This document shows positions 23,561 to 35,461 of a stretch of 64,000 bases of DNA, piece by piece; within the stretch, counting starts at the first letter, position 1; the number at the start of each line of letters is the position of its first letter. The position numbers were made by a program, and so were the translations under genes. The stretch covers positions 39,199,001 to 39,263,000 of the forward strand of contig NC_091671.1 in the NCBI RefSeq assembly GCF_042453785.1, in the 5' to 3' direction. Under the pieces are notes generated by a model, which saw only the letters and a program-made list of their open reading frames with translations, was not told the DNA's origin and ran no database searches. This DNA comes from Malus domestica (taxonomy: Eukaryota; Streptophyta; Magnoliopsida; Rosales; Rosaceae).

Positions 23561-24819
23561 ATGGAAAACCACCATGACGATGGTCCTGTATGTATATATA
23601 TAGCTACCTCCTCTTTAATTTTACGATTATATGATTACTAATTAGTCATTTTACATTGATCGGATTGATTAATCTGGAATGTTAAATCTAGTATATTGTT
23701 TTTGCAGACTTGTATTTTGAAGGTGAGCACATGTTGTTTAGGGGGTTCCAAGCTGTGGCCACCCCACTTCACTAAGTTGTGGCCTCCCAAGTTCATAAAA
23801 ACAAAGACGGCTATTACATGTTGCAAAGGATGTGCTCACAAAATGAAGAAGAAATTGCAGAAACTTAACGGTACAAAATCTGTTTTTTACTTCCCTCTTG
23901 CAGTTGATCATCAAATTAGGAATATCCGCACAGATAAAACCGGTTAAAAATTCTTAACAAAAATTAAACTACGAAACAATTTGATTAGAACTTTTTAATT
24001 GATTTTGTTTGTTCTTATGGTATTAGTTTGTTTCTGAATTTTAACAGTTAATTTTTGGGTGCGTTGGTTTTGTATGAAGGAGTAAATTCCGTCACCATAG
24101 ATTATGAAAAAGGGATGGTGGCAGTTTCTGGTGCAGTGGATCCGGCCACAATCTTAGTGACGATTTCAAAGCTTAAGATAATGACGGAGCTTGTGTCTTA
24201 CATGAAGGACCCTCGCGGTACCAAAAAGAAAAAGCAAGCACAAGAATTGAAGAAAACTCAAAATCATCACAAACACGAAGCCAACGACGCCAAAAAGATT
24301 GATCATCACGATCATCACGATTCGAAATCAAAATCACATTCAAATTCAGATGATGATGATACTGATGAATGTCACGATGACCATAGCGCACATAAAAGTA
24401 GTAAGCACAAAATGAATGGTCCAATTCTTGCACCCCACGCCAAGGGCTATTTTCCCAAGCCAAGAGCAGAATTTGGACCTCCGAGGCCATATGGCCTTCA
24501 AAACCATTGGGCACAAGGGATGATGCATGGGAGGCCACCGCCAGGTCCACCACCGGTATTGCAATTGCCACCGCCAATGCAACCACATGGATACGGTTAT
24601 GATTATCGCTCGAATATGGTTCTGATGCCACGACCGCCACCAATGCAACCACAAGAGTACGGTTATGATTATCGCTCGAATATGATTCCGATGCCACGTC
24701 CGCTGCCGCCGCCACATATGTATCCTTATTATCATCGGCCAAAGGATCCCCCAGTTGGTAACTCCATGATCCATTATTTCAGCGACGATAACACTAGTAG
24801 TGCTTGCACGATAATGTAA
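23561..24819 (+). CDS. Heavy-metal-associated isoprenylated plant protein (HIPP)
   Basis: Exons 23561-23587, 23708-23870 and 24080-24819 join in frame (309 residues). Exon 1 is MENHHDDGP. Exon 2 carries the HMA metal loop TCCKGCAHKMKKKLQKLNG (CKGC), and exon 3 continues GVNSVTIDYEKGMVAVSGAV. Then come a Lys-rich stretch, a His/Asp-rich region (HHDHHD, SDDDDTDECHDDHS) likely to bind metal, and a Pro/Tyr tail containing a tandem repeat (YGYDYRSNM twice). It ends CTIM, a CaaX box for farnesylation or geranylgeranylation, so membrane association is expected. Unusual: exon 2 has about 30 extra residues between TCILKV and the CKGC loop, built from a partial copy of the loop (TCCLGG, lacking the second Cys) and a doubled KLWPP(H/K)F unit. 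Same exon layout as the minus-strand paralogue at 18786-20029. Confidence 0.88.
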
Positions 24820-24971
24820 GGTGGTTGCATGTGTTATTGTTGCTAATCTCGTGCTTGGTTTTATTTTGGACATATGTAGTCACAGATATGTTATGAATTT
24901 GCTAATTTAGAATCATGATCACATGTTTAGACATGATTCTAAGGGAATAAAATGTACGTCCAAATTAATAA

Positions 24972-25125
24972 TGGTCAATGCTATCCACATACTCATTTTT
25001 ATCTCCCACACAGCATTTGTTAATATTGTTCTTTGATATTCTTCAATTCATTTAATCCGACGATTAAAAATTAAGAGAATGTGTGGAAGGTCAAATAGGT
25101 GTATGGATAAACCCATAATAATTTG
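24972..25125. mobile_element. Possible MITE downstream of the HIPP gene
   Basis: CTATCCACATACTCATTTT near 24981 and the reverse complement of TAGGTGTATGGATAAAC near 25096-25112 form imperfect inverted ends, with TAATAAT on both outer sides. Boundaries are approximate. Confidence 0.45.
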
Positions 25126-26742
25126 TTGACGAAATAACACTTTGAAGCAAATATTACGGAAGTATAGTGATCATTGAGAAGTTTGTACATAAGATTCATT
25201 TTTTATGGTACTGTGTAAATAAACTGAAGCTGTCCGAGAGTACTCCTATTTCATAACAACAAAAGGGAAAATAGGCACTTTGACTGAGTGCGAATTGAGT
25301 ATTCTCTACAACTCATGCACATCCGTGCAGTATAGTTGGTGGAGGCATTTAGAGCAAAAAATAATTTAGAAAATTTTAGAGCTGTCAGGCTGACGAGAAT
25401 GCCCTTTTCTAAGTTGTCGAGACCCATATGACTTGAGTTGCAAGCTCCTCTGCCCGTGGCAGGGAGGTAAGATAGGGGAATTAAAGATAGAATTAATAGC
25501 TAATTCATATTTTTAAGCTTTCCTTATCAAAGACTTGTATATTCTTTCGAGCAAGGAATCAGAATCAAATCCAATCAAAGATTCTACATGATAATTTCAA
25601 GATATTATTACTTAATAATATCTTTGGAAAAATTTACTACCAGACATTTTTTTATTGATTTTTCACAATAACACAATAATACAAAAAACCGTTATAATTC
25701 TTTTGAATAATTAAAGAAAAATCTTTAATTTGGTTTTTGTATCTATAAAATTGACACTGACAAGGATTTTCAGTCATATGCTCTATAAAAGATCTATCTA
25801 AATCACTTTCCAACAATCTGATAAATGGAAAGGAGATGATAAAGATCGACTTGACAATAGTATGGGTCGGTTAAAGTTTTTCCGTACCTCGCATGTTCAA
25901 GTAGTCACATCTAAGTTTTGATAATATATCAATCCTCAAAACAATTACATAATTAGAGACCCATATATTGTTAAAAGCTTTGGAAGTTTGTCTAGTTGAA
26001 TGTTAGACAATACCTCTACATAATAAACATGCTTATTAGATTCACATCTTCCATTGGATTCATCGTCTCTTTGTTTTTTAGATGCAAATATTCTCTTTTG
26101 TGAATTCATATGGATTTTTTGTCAACTTTATCAACTCCTTTTGATATCAAGTATAAGATCAGTCATGAGGGTAGCCGGAGTAGTGGCTCTTCTAGAGCCA
26201 TATACCAAAGGGGCCTCCAATTTTTTAGTCAAATAAGAAGTTTACAGACTTTGAGTTTTTGTTTAAATATAATAGACTATTAAGCTGAACGGCTGAGCCA
26301 AACATTTGTAAGGGAAAAACAACTACCATGTTTTGTACGTGAAAGGTGAAACGCTAAGCAACTCAAACCTGTTCTTATTGACTTGAAAAACAAACTTGTT
26401 TACTTTTTTGTCGCACTCCCCAAACTAAACCACCAAACCCTAAACAACTAAACCTTTTGGCCTTTTGTCCGCATTCCCAAATAAACACCAAAATTTAAAC
26501 ACCCTTGTTTATTATAAGGTCCAACTTTAAAGGCTCGCCTTAAAACTTTCAAATTTTAAGACCCGGTCCAAATGAAACAACGTTGCCGGCCAAAAAAACA
26601 GTATCCGAAGAACGTAGCAAATGACCAACAACAAGAAGGGAGAGAGAGAGTTTGTATTAAACTCCATGTAATGGCCAAGAAATATCAAATTGGCAATTCA
26701 ATGTTGCACGTCATATTCTAAAATACAACGAAACAAATTGGA
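25126..26742. other. No gene recognised
   Basis: AT-rich intergenic sequence. Short open frames here have no family signature. Confidence 0.5.
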
Positions 26743-27015
26743 GAAAAGAGTGGGAAATTTAGAAAAGTAACCATATTTTAGACCCCATATAGAATTATAG
26801 CCATCATTTAGTTTTATGATAATTCTAACCAAAACTTAATGTAAAAGTACTAATATACCTTTAATGACAAAAAAATTCCTCATTGCTCTTAACCATGAAA
26901 AAACTACAATTAGTTGAGATCTTGAAGCATAAAAGAGGTAGCCTCTTGAATACTACACAATACCCCTACTCTCGAACCCCTCCATTTCCTACACTCTTTT
27001 TATTTATTTATTTAT

Positions 27016-27529
27016 TGTTTGTACCATACTTGACCAATTCCGAAACTACTGAGCACCGATCAATGTTATACCGTCAAGAACCCAGAAGAGTTTCCCTCTA
27101 ACCATGAGGCCAATCACAGCGCGACACGTGTCGACATCAGAAGCCAATCATAGTGCGACATGTGTCAACAACAGAAGCCAATCACAACATGACACGTGTC
27201 AATGTCAAAATGAAACTAGAAACTCTCTTCTATAAATAGAGATCATTCTCTCACAATATTCCTAATGTCATTTGTACTAAATCATTCACTAGTACTCACA
27301 AAAGGAAAGCTTAAACCTATGTACTTGTGTAAACCCTTCACAATTAATGAGAACTCCTCTACTCCGTGGATGTAGCTAATCTGGGTGAACCACGTACATC
27401 TTGTGTTTGCTTCCCTGTCTCTATCCATTTACATACTTATCCACACTAGTGACCGGAGCAATTTAGCGAAGGTCACAAATTTAACATTTTCTGTTGTACC
27501 AAAGTCCCTACTGATTTTGTGCATCACCA
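27016..27529 (+). repeat. 5' LTR of the TR-GAG-like element
   Basis: 514 bp, TGTTTGTACC...GCATCACCA. It contains several CACGTGTC-type motifs (about 27100-27210) and a TATA box TATAAATAG at 27231-27239, so a Pol II promoter is visible. Confidence 0.92.
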
Positions 27530-27629
27530 TTTGGCGCCGTCTGTGAGAACGACACTTATTCCCACTCTCTTCAGCTTTGCCAAGCTGGTTTCCACCATTT
27601 GTACACTCTCTTTTGACCAATCATCCCTC

Positions 27630-29230
27630 TTCAACATGGGGAGCTAAGGAAGCCACAACGCACAGAATGACACCCCTCTTGCACCTAGTGCTAAGCAACG
27701 AAAGAATGAAGGAAAGAAGGTTGCTCTTCAAGCTAAAGTCGATGAGCTAGAAGCTCAGAACAATAAGATAGCAATGAAGAATGAGGTCATCCAGGAGCAG
27801 TATGAGAAGCTCTTTGAGACGCTCCACGAAACTAGGCGTACTCAAACACATGAGCACATTGCCCCTGTAGACATCAACCATCATCTGGGTGCCCCTTAAC
27901 GTGGAAGGTCACCTCCATTCGACATGAGTATCCCTGATGAGGAGCGAGCTAATCATTAAAACATTGATCAACATGAGACTTCTCTCAACCCCAGATGCTT
28001 TGACCCGAAGTAGAAGAAATGGAGGAAGACATCTCCTTACAGAAGGGTTGGAAGGATCGAAAGTCGTTTATTGTGACTGCCAAGACTTCCTAAAGCAACA
28101 TCGAGAGAATCCCTTCCACATATGCTCGAAGATCAATGACCCAAGGGTTTCTGAAAGACTCGGTCCCTTCCCACGACCCAGGCCAGCTGCCAATCTAGGG
28201 AAGGAACTGAAGGTACGGATGACTCTGAGGTATTCCGACAGACTCGCCCTAAAAGTCAGTACGGCGAGTCCAAGAAAAAACCACACGCCCTTGCTCAAAC
28301 TTTCCTACTTCCAAGAGGCAATGGAGACTTGCTAAAGAAAATTCCAGTGGTACATGACTCCACTCAATACCCCCTTGTCCTACAGCTCCTTGAGGAAGTA
28401 AACAAGTTAAAGGTCGAACGTTAGGCCGAGATACCTGACTGGAACAAACATATGCATGGCCCTCTCATAAGAAGGATCATCGACACCCCCTTCAAGCGAA
28501 GACAAAACAAAAGCTTGGTTTACAACTCTATACTGGAATGGATGACCCAATTGAACACGTTAACCTCTTTAAGTCCACCATGGCATATCAGATGCATACC
28601 GACGAAGAACGATGTCTTCTCTTCTCCTCCACCCTCTCTAGCGGAGCTCTAAACTGGTATTGCCGTCTTCCACCTGAGACAGTAGACTCATCTGAGGAAT
28701 TGAGGAAACTGTTTCTCTCTCAACACATCTTCCAAACCGATCACTTACATTCTGCAGATGACTTGTACACTATTCGCCAAAAGCCAGACGAGTCACTACG
28801 AGAGTATGCCGGTCGCTTCAGCCAAGAGTATTCTCGCTGCGCTGAGGTAGATGACAAGACCGCCCTCAAGGCCATCATGACAGGCTTACGTGATTGTTTG
28901 TTTAAGTACATGATCAATGCCAACACTTGGAAGACTTACTCTGAGGTGATGGCACATGCTTACAACCACGCATCCGCTGAAGTAAGGACATACCAAGGGA
29001 AACCCCCATATGGTTAACCCCTATCAACAAATAGGAGGTGGAAGTCAAGTTCTACCAAGTGATGAGATATTTGCCATTCAGACACCTATTGTATCATCTT
29101 CTGCCTCATTTAGCTACTCGCTAAGTCACCAAACGTATCTGTCTCTTGGTAAGAGAAAAGATTTTTACTCTCAGCAAGCCCATTACAACAAGAGGGATAA
29201 AAGTTCGTATCAAGACAACCAGGGGTGAAC
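27630..29230 (+). pseudogene. Degenerate Gypsy gag
   Basis: The N-terminal part (about 27650-27850) reads as a coiled coil (KVDELEAQNNKIAMKNEVIQ). The core (28538-29017) is a retrotransposon Gag: MDDPIEHVNLFKSTMAYQMH, LSSGALNWYCRLPPETVDSS, PDESLREYAGRFSQEYSRC. This DP.EHV...L.G.A..WY..LPP pattern is that of plant Gypsy (retrotrans_gag) proteins. Stops (for example TAA just after the ATG near 27636, TAG near 28011) and at least one frame change inactivate it. The C-terminal zinc-knuckle and protease region is not evident. Confidence 0.85.
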
Positions 29231-29585
29231 GTACCGTTGACTATTATGACTATGGGGCCAAGCCTCACTCTTTCAAAGTGGAAGACTAGGTACTGAAGGA
29301 AATGCTATTATAAGAAGACATACACATTACAAATGTTTTGACTCTCAACCGCTTGAGATCTTTTGTCACACAAGCCATTTGACAAATATTTAAAGAAAAG
29401 AGAATTCAGACAACTTCTTCTGAGTTTTTTGCGTTCATAGCAATGGAACACTTGGTCTACGCTGACCTACCCTTATACTCTAACTCAGAGCTTCAACATG
29501 CGTACTTTGACACAAAGTATGTGATACTAAGTGTTACAACCAACATGGTTCACATATCAAAAGCATGGATCCCTTTATGCATAGC

Positions 29586-30500
29586 AAAACATTCATAAGC
29601 ATCACTCATATCAATCAACATAAACATTATACATTCCAACACATTCATACATAAACATCATACATTCCAACACATTCATACATAAACATCATACATTCCA
29701 ACACATCTATACATAGGCCAACTATGCTTCGAAAGGGTTCAACATACTTTGTGTCTTTGACACTTGCTACAATGTGCCTCGACACCTTGCCCTTATTCTC
29801 ACCAACCAGGTGATGAAATGTGAAGAAGGAACTCATCTTCATGCCACCAACCAGGTGATGAAATGTACAACCCGTACTCTAATATCATTTGACAACTTGC
29901 CACTCATGCCACCAACCAGGTAAAGAATGAACTCATCTTCATGCCACCAACCAGATGATGAAATGTACAACCCGTACTCTACTTCATGCCACCAACCAGG
30001 TGAAGAATGAACTCATCTTCGTGCCACTAACCAGGTGATGAAATGTACAACCCGTACTCTCCTTCATGCCACCAACCAGGTGATGAAATGTATAACCCGT
30101 ACTCTAATATCATTTGGTAACTTGCCACTCATGCCACCAACCAGGTGAAGAAGGAACTCATCTTTATACCACAAACTAGGTGATGAAATGTACAACTTGT
30201 ACTCTCCTTCATGCCACCAACCAGGTGATAAAATGTACAACCAGTACTCTAATATCATTTGGCAACTTGCCACTTATGCCATCAACCAGGTGAAGAAGGA
30301 ACTCACCTTCATGCCACAAACTAAGTGATGAAATGTACAACCCGTACTCTAATATCATTTGGCAACTTGCCATTCATGCCACCAACTAGGTGAAGAATGA
30401 ACTTATCCTCGTGCCACCAACCAGGTGATGAAATGTGATGAAAGGTGATGAAGGAACTCACCTTCATACCACCAACCAAGTGATGAAAGCAACTCACCAT
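29586..30500. repeat. Tandem array built on CCACCAACCAGGTGATGAAA
   Basis: First come about three copies of a 31-bp unit (ACATTCATACATAAACATCA-type, 29640-29720), then many imperfect units of ATGCCACCAACCAGGTGATG followed by AAATGTACAACCCGTACTCT, interspersed with AATATCATTTGGCAACTTGC. Unit combinations vary. The same array type recurs in the other LTR element at 47160-47480. Confidence 0.92.
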
Positions 30501-30759
30501 TCATTCTACCTACCAGAAGATGAGTGGTACAACTTGTACATGTGAACTCCTAGCATTCATAAATAATCAAAAACTCTCAAGCTTGACAACTCAACTAGGG
30601 GAGCACTTATGCCCAACAAGAGTTATAGTCACCAACAAAGTCTTATTGCAAGCCAACAACAACTTCAGTGCATGACATACGAAGATCAAGCTATTTAGCC
30701 ATCTTGCATCTGCTTCAAACATTTCCCCTCTGTAACAATGCAAACATTATAACTCGTAG

Positions 30760-31070
30760 AAAGCGTCACACACTCTTGATCAAGACAGTGTGAAACAAAA
30801 CCAATTTATGGTGCCAACAAGAGCTTCATCAATGGAGGGCCACCACAATTCTCAAAAGCTTCACACACTCTTGATTAAGACAGTGTGAAGCAAAACCAAT
30901 TTATGGTGCCAACAAAAGCTTCATCAAAGGAGTTCAACCACAATTCTCAAAAGTTTCACACACTCTTGATCAAGACAGTGTGAAGCAAAACCAGTTTATG
31001 GTGCCAACAAAAGCTTCATCAATGGAGGGCAACTACAATTCTCAAACCTTCGAAGCAAATTTAAGACTGT
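30760..31070. repeat. Three tandem units of about 105 bp
   Basis: Units contain TTCACACACTCTTGATCAAG, ACAGTGTGAAGCAAAACCA and GTGCCAACAAAAGCTTCATC. Each unit carries a short inverted repeat (CACACT...AGTGTG). Confidence 0.85.
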
Positions 31071-31269
31071 TCGAAGCAAATTCAATTTATATGGTTCATC
31101 CAAACTTTCGACTTCTACAAGGTGTGGCTTGCATCACAATCTTTTGCTCAACAGTGTGGAAGCAAAATTTGTATATGTTGTCTCTCCCACATTTTCAAAT
31201 TTCTAGTTTCCTAAAAAGAAAAAAGAAAAAAAAGGGAAATTCAACAAAGCTTCATCAATAAAGGACAAC

Positions 31270-31970
31270 TACAAATTCTCAAAAACTTCACACTATCTTG
31301 ATTAAGATAGTGTGAAGCAAAATCAATTCATAGTGCCCATCAAAAGCTTCACACTATCTTGATCAAGATAGTGTGAAGCAAAATCAAATCGTGGTACCCA
31401 ACAAAGCTTCACCACAAAAACTTCACCAACAAAAGCTTCATCAATGGAGGACAACTACAAATTCTCAAAAGCTTCACACTATCTTGATCAAGATAGTGTG
31501 AAACAAAATCAATTCAGGGTAACCAACAAAAGCTTCACCTACAAAGCTTCAACTCCAAAGCTTCACCTATAAAAGCTTCACCCACAATAGCTTCACTTAC
31601 AAAAGCTTCACCCATAAAAGTTTCACCTACAAAAGCTTCACTCATAAAAGTTTCACCAACAAAAGCTTCACTCACCACAAAAGCTTCACACCAACAAAAG
31701 CTTCACCCACAAAAGCTTCACCTACCACAAAAACTTCACCCACAAAAGCTTCACCCATAAAAGTTTCCCCCACCACAAAAGCTTCACCCACAAAAGCTTC
31801 ACCCATAAAAGCTTCCCCCACCACAAAAGCTTCACCCACCACAATAGCTTTACCCACAAAAGCTTCACCTACAAAGCTTCACCTACAAAAGCTTCACACG
31901 ATCTTGATCAAGATAGTGTGAAGCAAAATCAATTCATGGTACCCAACAAAACTTCACCTACAAAGCTTTA
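31270..31970. repeat. Palindrome and AAAGCTTCACC minisatellite array
   Basis: A 32-bp palindrome (CTTCACACTATCTTGA followed by its exact reverse complement) occurs near 31347, 31474 and, with single changes, near 31286 and 31890. Between copies lie dozens of 15-17-bp ACAAAAGCTTCACCC units. Reading frames through the array encode only low-complexity repeats. Confidence 0.93.
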
Positions 31971-31971
<1 letters not shown>

Positions 31972-32022
<51 letters not shown>

Positions 32023-32135
32023 GGAAATTCAAAAATTCAAAATTTTAAAAATTCAAAAATTCAAAAATTCAAAAATTCAAAAATTCAAAGAAAAAAAAAT
32101 CGAAAAAAATATTTCAAAAAAAAAAAATCGAAAAA
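31972..32135. repeat. (AT)n and (AAAAATTC)n low-complexity tract
   Basis: An AT dinucleotide run (31972-32020) is followed by repeated AAAAATTC units and A-rich sequence. No other content is visible. Confidence 0.95.
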
Positions 32136-32596
32136 AAAAGTTGCCTAAGCCTCCGCTTCTTTGGGCCTAACAACTTTCATAACAAATATATATGAAGAAG
32201 GAGTTTTGGGCTACCACTTAGAATGGAAATGCCTCATTAGTCAACTCCCTCGACCTGAGACTTGAGGGACTCCTACCATATGATACTGCACCTTGATACT
32301 CGGAAGTCTTACGACCACTCAGTGACTTGGATTTTTCAATTCTCCAAACGAGAAGTTTTCCTCACTCAGGAAATTAAGGGAGCATTACCTCAACCTACAT
32401 GCTTTACTCACAAAGCTTCAACATACAAGCTTCAACAAAAGGAAAAATTCAAAGAACTTAGTGAAGAAGGCCTTGGTGTATTTAACACAATACGTTGAAA
32501 TGAAACAAAACTTGTTTATTGATATCTCTGATAAGTTACAAATATGTACATATACATGAATCAAAATAAACAAACAAGAGGGAACCTTCACAAAGG

Positions 32597-33263
32597 TTAC
32601 TCAGGAAAAGTCTCAGTAGTCGGCAGAGCCCTAGAAAGAAGAGGCACTAGAGGGTGATTATTCGGAGCCTCAGTACTAAGCAGAACCCTAGAAGGAGGAG
32701 GAACCGAAGGTTGATCGTTTGGAGCTTTATTACACGGTACAGCCCTAGAAGACGAAGACAATAAATGTCTTTGGAACAAACCCACAAACCTCTGATGATC
32801 AAGTAAAATCTGACCATCAGATTCTTGCAGCTGGTCGAGCTTCCTCTTCATGTTTGTAGTATAGTCATGTGCGAGCCTGTGCAACTGTTTATTCTCATGC
32901 TTGAGCTCTCTGATCTCATGTTTGAGACTTATCACTTTAGCCGCCAGTGATTCAACTTGGCGGATTCGAGCAAATAGGCATTGGGCCATATTAGACACAG
33001 AACCTGCATACTGAACACTGAGAGCCAAAAAATCCTTAACAGCCAACTCATCAGATCGTTTGGAAAGTAGTCTGTTATCTTTGGGAGTGAGAAGGTTCAT
33101 GGCCACCATCGCAGCGGTCATATCATTCTTCATCATAGAGTCCCTCAACGGTAAAATGACCAGTAGGGGATAAGAAGGATGGGCACCATATGTTGTCTTG
33201 AGAAGGCATGACTGCCTCTTCACCAAAGTTCAAGTCAAAACGACGGTCAGATAGGCCAGACAT
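32597..33263 (-). pseudogene. Antisense ORF of the LTR element, coiled-coil protein, frameshifted
   Basis: On the strand opposite gag, an ATG at 33263 opens MSGLSDRRFDLNFGEEAVMP and runs to a stop near 33126. The adjacent frame then stays open from there to 32597. It includes LLTPKDNRLLSKRSDELAVK, RQVESLAAKVISLKHEIREL with heptad-like spacing, LAHDYTTNMKRKLDQLQESD and HQRFVGLFQRHLL, then a Pro/Ser-rich tail with a repeated PS(R)xL..TEAPN motif. The two parts overlap near 33126-33226, so I infer one frameshift in an ancestral protein of about 220 residues. No known catalytic domain is recognised. Antisense ORFs between pol/gag and the 3' LTR are known in several plant LTR families, function unclear. 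Confidence 0.7.
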
Positions 33264-33684
33264 TCTCGGAAATGATGAAGGAAAAATGAGGTGCAATAAA
33301 TCTCTGAAGTAAGGGGGAAATTCCTACAAGCAATAACTCTCTTAATGTATTTCTTGCATACAATTGGTGCCCTTATAAAAGAAAAGGCAACAAGGCCATT
33401 GGTTCAAAAATCGAAGAGGCACCACTCTCCGGATTTCGAAGAGGCACCATTTTCCACACGCAACATCAGCTTCTCGGGTACCACAGATAACTTTGCCAAA
33501 GATCTCTGACAAAGTTTAGATACATAAATTTTGAAGGTCCAGCTACCCTACTATTACCCACAAGGGTAAATGAACAGCACCACTGCTTGATAACTAGAAA
33601 GTCCCAATATGTGTCAACCTCCATGCTTCGTGGCAAGGCAGACTGGCAAAAATGCCCAACCTTTACTCACATTCGAGAAAACAC

Positions 33685-34140
33685 TCCCAACAAGATTGCT
33701 TGCTCAAAAATCGAAGAGGCACCGCTATCCGAATCTCGAGAGCTAGAGTCCGAACAGGATTACGTGCTCAAAAATCAAAGAGACACCACCCTCCGAATCT
33801 CGAGAGTCAGACTCTTAACAGGATTACTTTCTCAAAAATCGAAGAGACACTGCTCTCCGAATCTCGAGAGCCAGACTCCCAACATGATTACGTGCTCAAA
33901 AATCGAAGAGGCACCGCCTTCTGAATCTCGAGATCCAGACTCCCAACAGGATTACTTTCTAAAAAATCGAAGAGACACTGCTCTTCGAATCTCAAGAGTC
34001 AGACTCCCAACAAGATTGCTTTCTCAAAAATCGAAGAGGCACCGTTCTCTAAATCTCGAGAGCCAGATCCCCGACAGGATTGCTTGTTCGAAAACCGAAG
34101 AGGCACCGCTCTCCGAACTTCAAGAACCAGATTTCCTTGG
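33685..34140. repeat. Seven tandem 64-bp units
   Basis: Units start near 33685, 33749, 33813, 33877 and so on, with exact 64-bp spacing where measured. Each has CAAAAATCGAAGAGRCAC, CTCTCCGAATCTCGAGAGCC and CCCAACAGGATTAC. 64 is not a multiple of three, yet a plus-strand frame stays open from 33587 to 34144. Flanking segments at about 33460-33660 and 34155-34390 are diverged copies of each other. Confidence 0.92.
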
Positions 34141-35461
34141 ATAAAGCTTGTTTGCAATCTTCACACGTAACATCAGCTTTCCAGATACCACATACCACAT
34201 ACCATTTTTTCAAAGTGCTCTGACAAAGTTAAAACATGTGAAGCTTGCAGCTCCCACTACATTGCTATGACCAATAAGGGTAAAGGAATAGCACTACTAC
34301 TTATTGTTAGGGAGACTCCTATATATGTCGACCTCCATCCTTCACAGCCAGGCATACCTGCAAATAATAAAAAATGCTCAACTTTTCTACACATCCTAAA
34401 GGGCACTCTCAGCAGAGTCTCTCGAAATACTCAGCTTCTTTTCCTCCCGATAATATCTCTGCAAACAAGACACACCATAGCAAGAGTATCTCATATCGTC
34501 GGGGTTAAAAGCAAGAGTATCCCATATCATGCTTTTTTCCTATCTTTTCCTTTGGCCTTGTTCTTACCTGTAAGACAAGAAGAAAGAGAGCAATCAGTCA
34601 GCACTTGGAATCAAGCTTCCAGTCAGGAACTAACTGCCTGGAACCCCTTGCCTGATTACTTATCTGGCATTGCTCTCGAGTACTCATCTTCAACATCTTA
34701 TGCTTCCAGAGAAGATACCACATCTGCCTGAGGAACAGATAAGGCAAGTGAGAAGGATACAAGGAAGCACGTGGAGACAAGCGTAACAGAACACATGCCG
34801 ATACATCCACTACTTTGTCAACAGCAAAAGTATTCCATATCATCAGGGTCAAACGTACTCTAGATTTGTTGGACTTGTTTTGACCCTCAAATTCTTGAGT
34901 CGGCCTTATACTCTGGAGGAAACCAGAAAACCCTCCAACCCAGTTCAAGGATAAGCATGTGGAAAGTTACTTATTCAAAAGCAAAATTATCTCATATCAT
35001 ATCTTCTCCATTTGCTCCTCCTTATCCTTGTTGCTGTTTACGACACAAGAAGAATGAGAACAATCAACCGGAAGCCGAAGTCGAACCTCCGATCCAGGTT
35101 GCTTACTTGGAAGTCTGATTGCTTACCTTGTCTGTTACCTCATTCGGCAAATCTCCTAGCTCGGCGACTTGGGGGACTCCTACTATAGGGTTTGTATCGC
35201 ACTTGACCAAGCCCGAAACTACAAGTAAGCTTCAAGTGAAATTGATACATTACCTTGTGCATCTTCATCGGTTAAAGATACCACCCCTTGATGGAGGAAA
35301 AGTACTTCCAGAGAAGATGCCACATCTACATATGAGACAGATAAGGCAAGTGAAAATGATACCATACTTCGGTACTTAGAAGTTTCGTGATTACTCAATG
35401 ACCTAGATCTTGCAAGTCCTCAATCGAGGAACTTCCCTCACTCGGGAACTTAAGGGAGCAT

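Noticed and set aside
24173..24742. A 189-residue minus-strand frame opposite the HIPP exon 3
   Set aside because: It mirrors the repeated proline/tyrosine codons of the real gene and has no domain or splice context.
31672..31857. A minus-strand frame encoding repeated GEAFV units
   Set aside because: It is the translation of the AAAGCTTCACC minisatellite; frame openness follows from unit composition.
33685..34140. A CRISPR-like regular array (64-bp period)
   Set aside because: The whole unit repeats with no unique spacers, and the context is a plant LTR element, so it is an ordinary tandem repeat.
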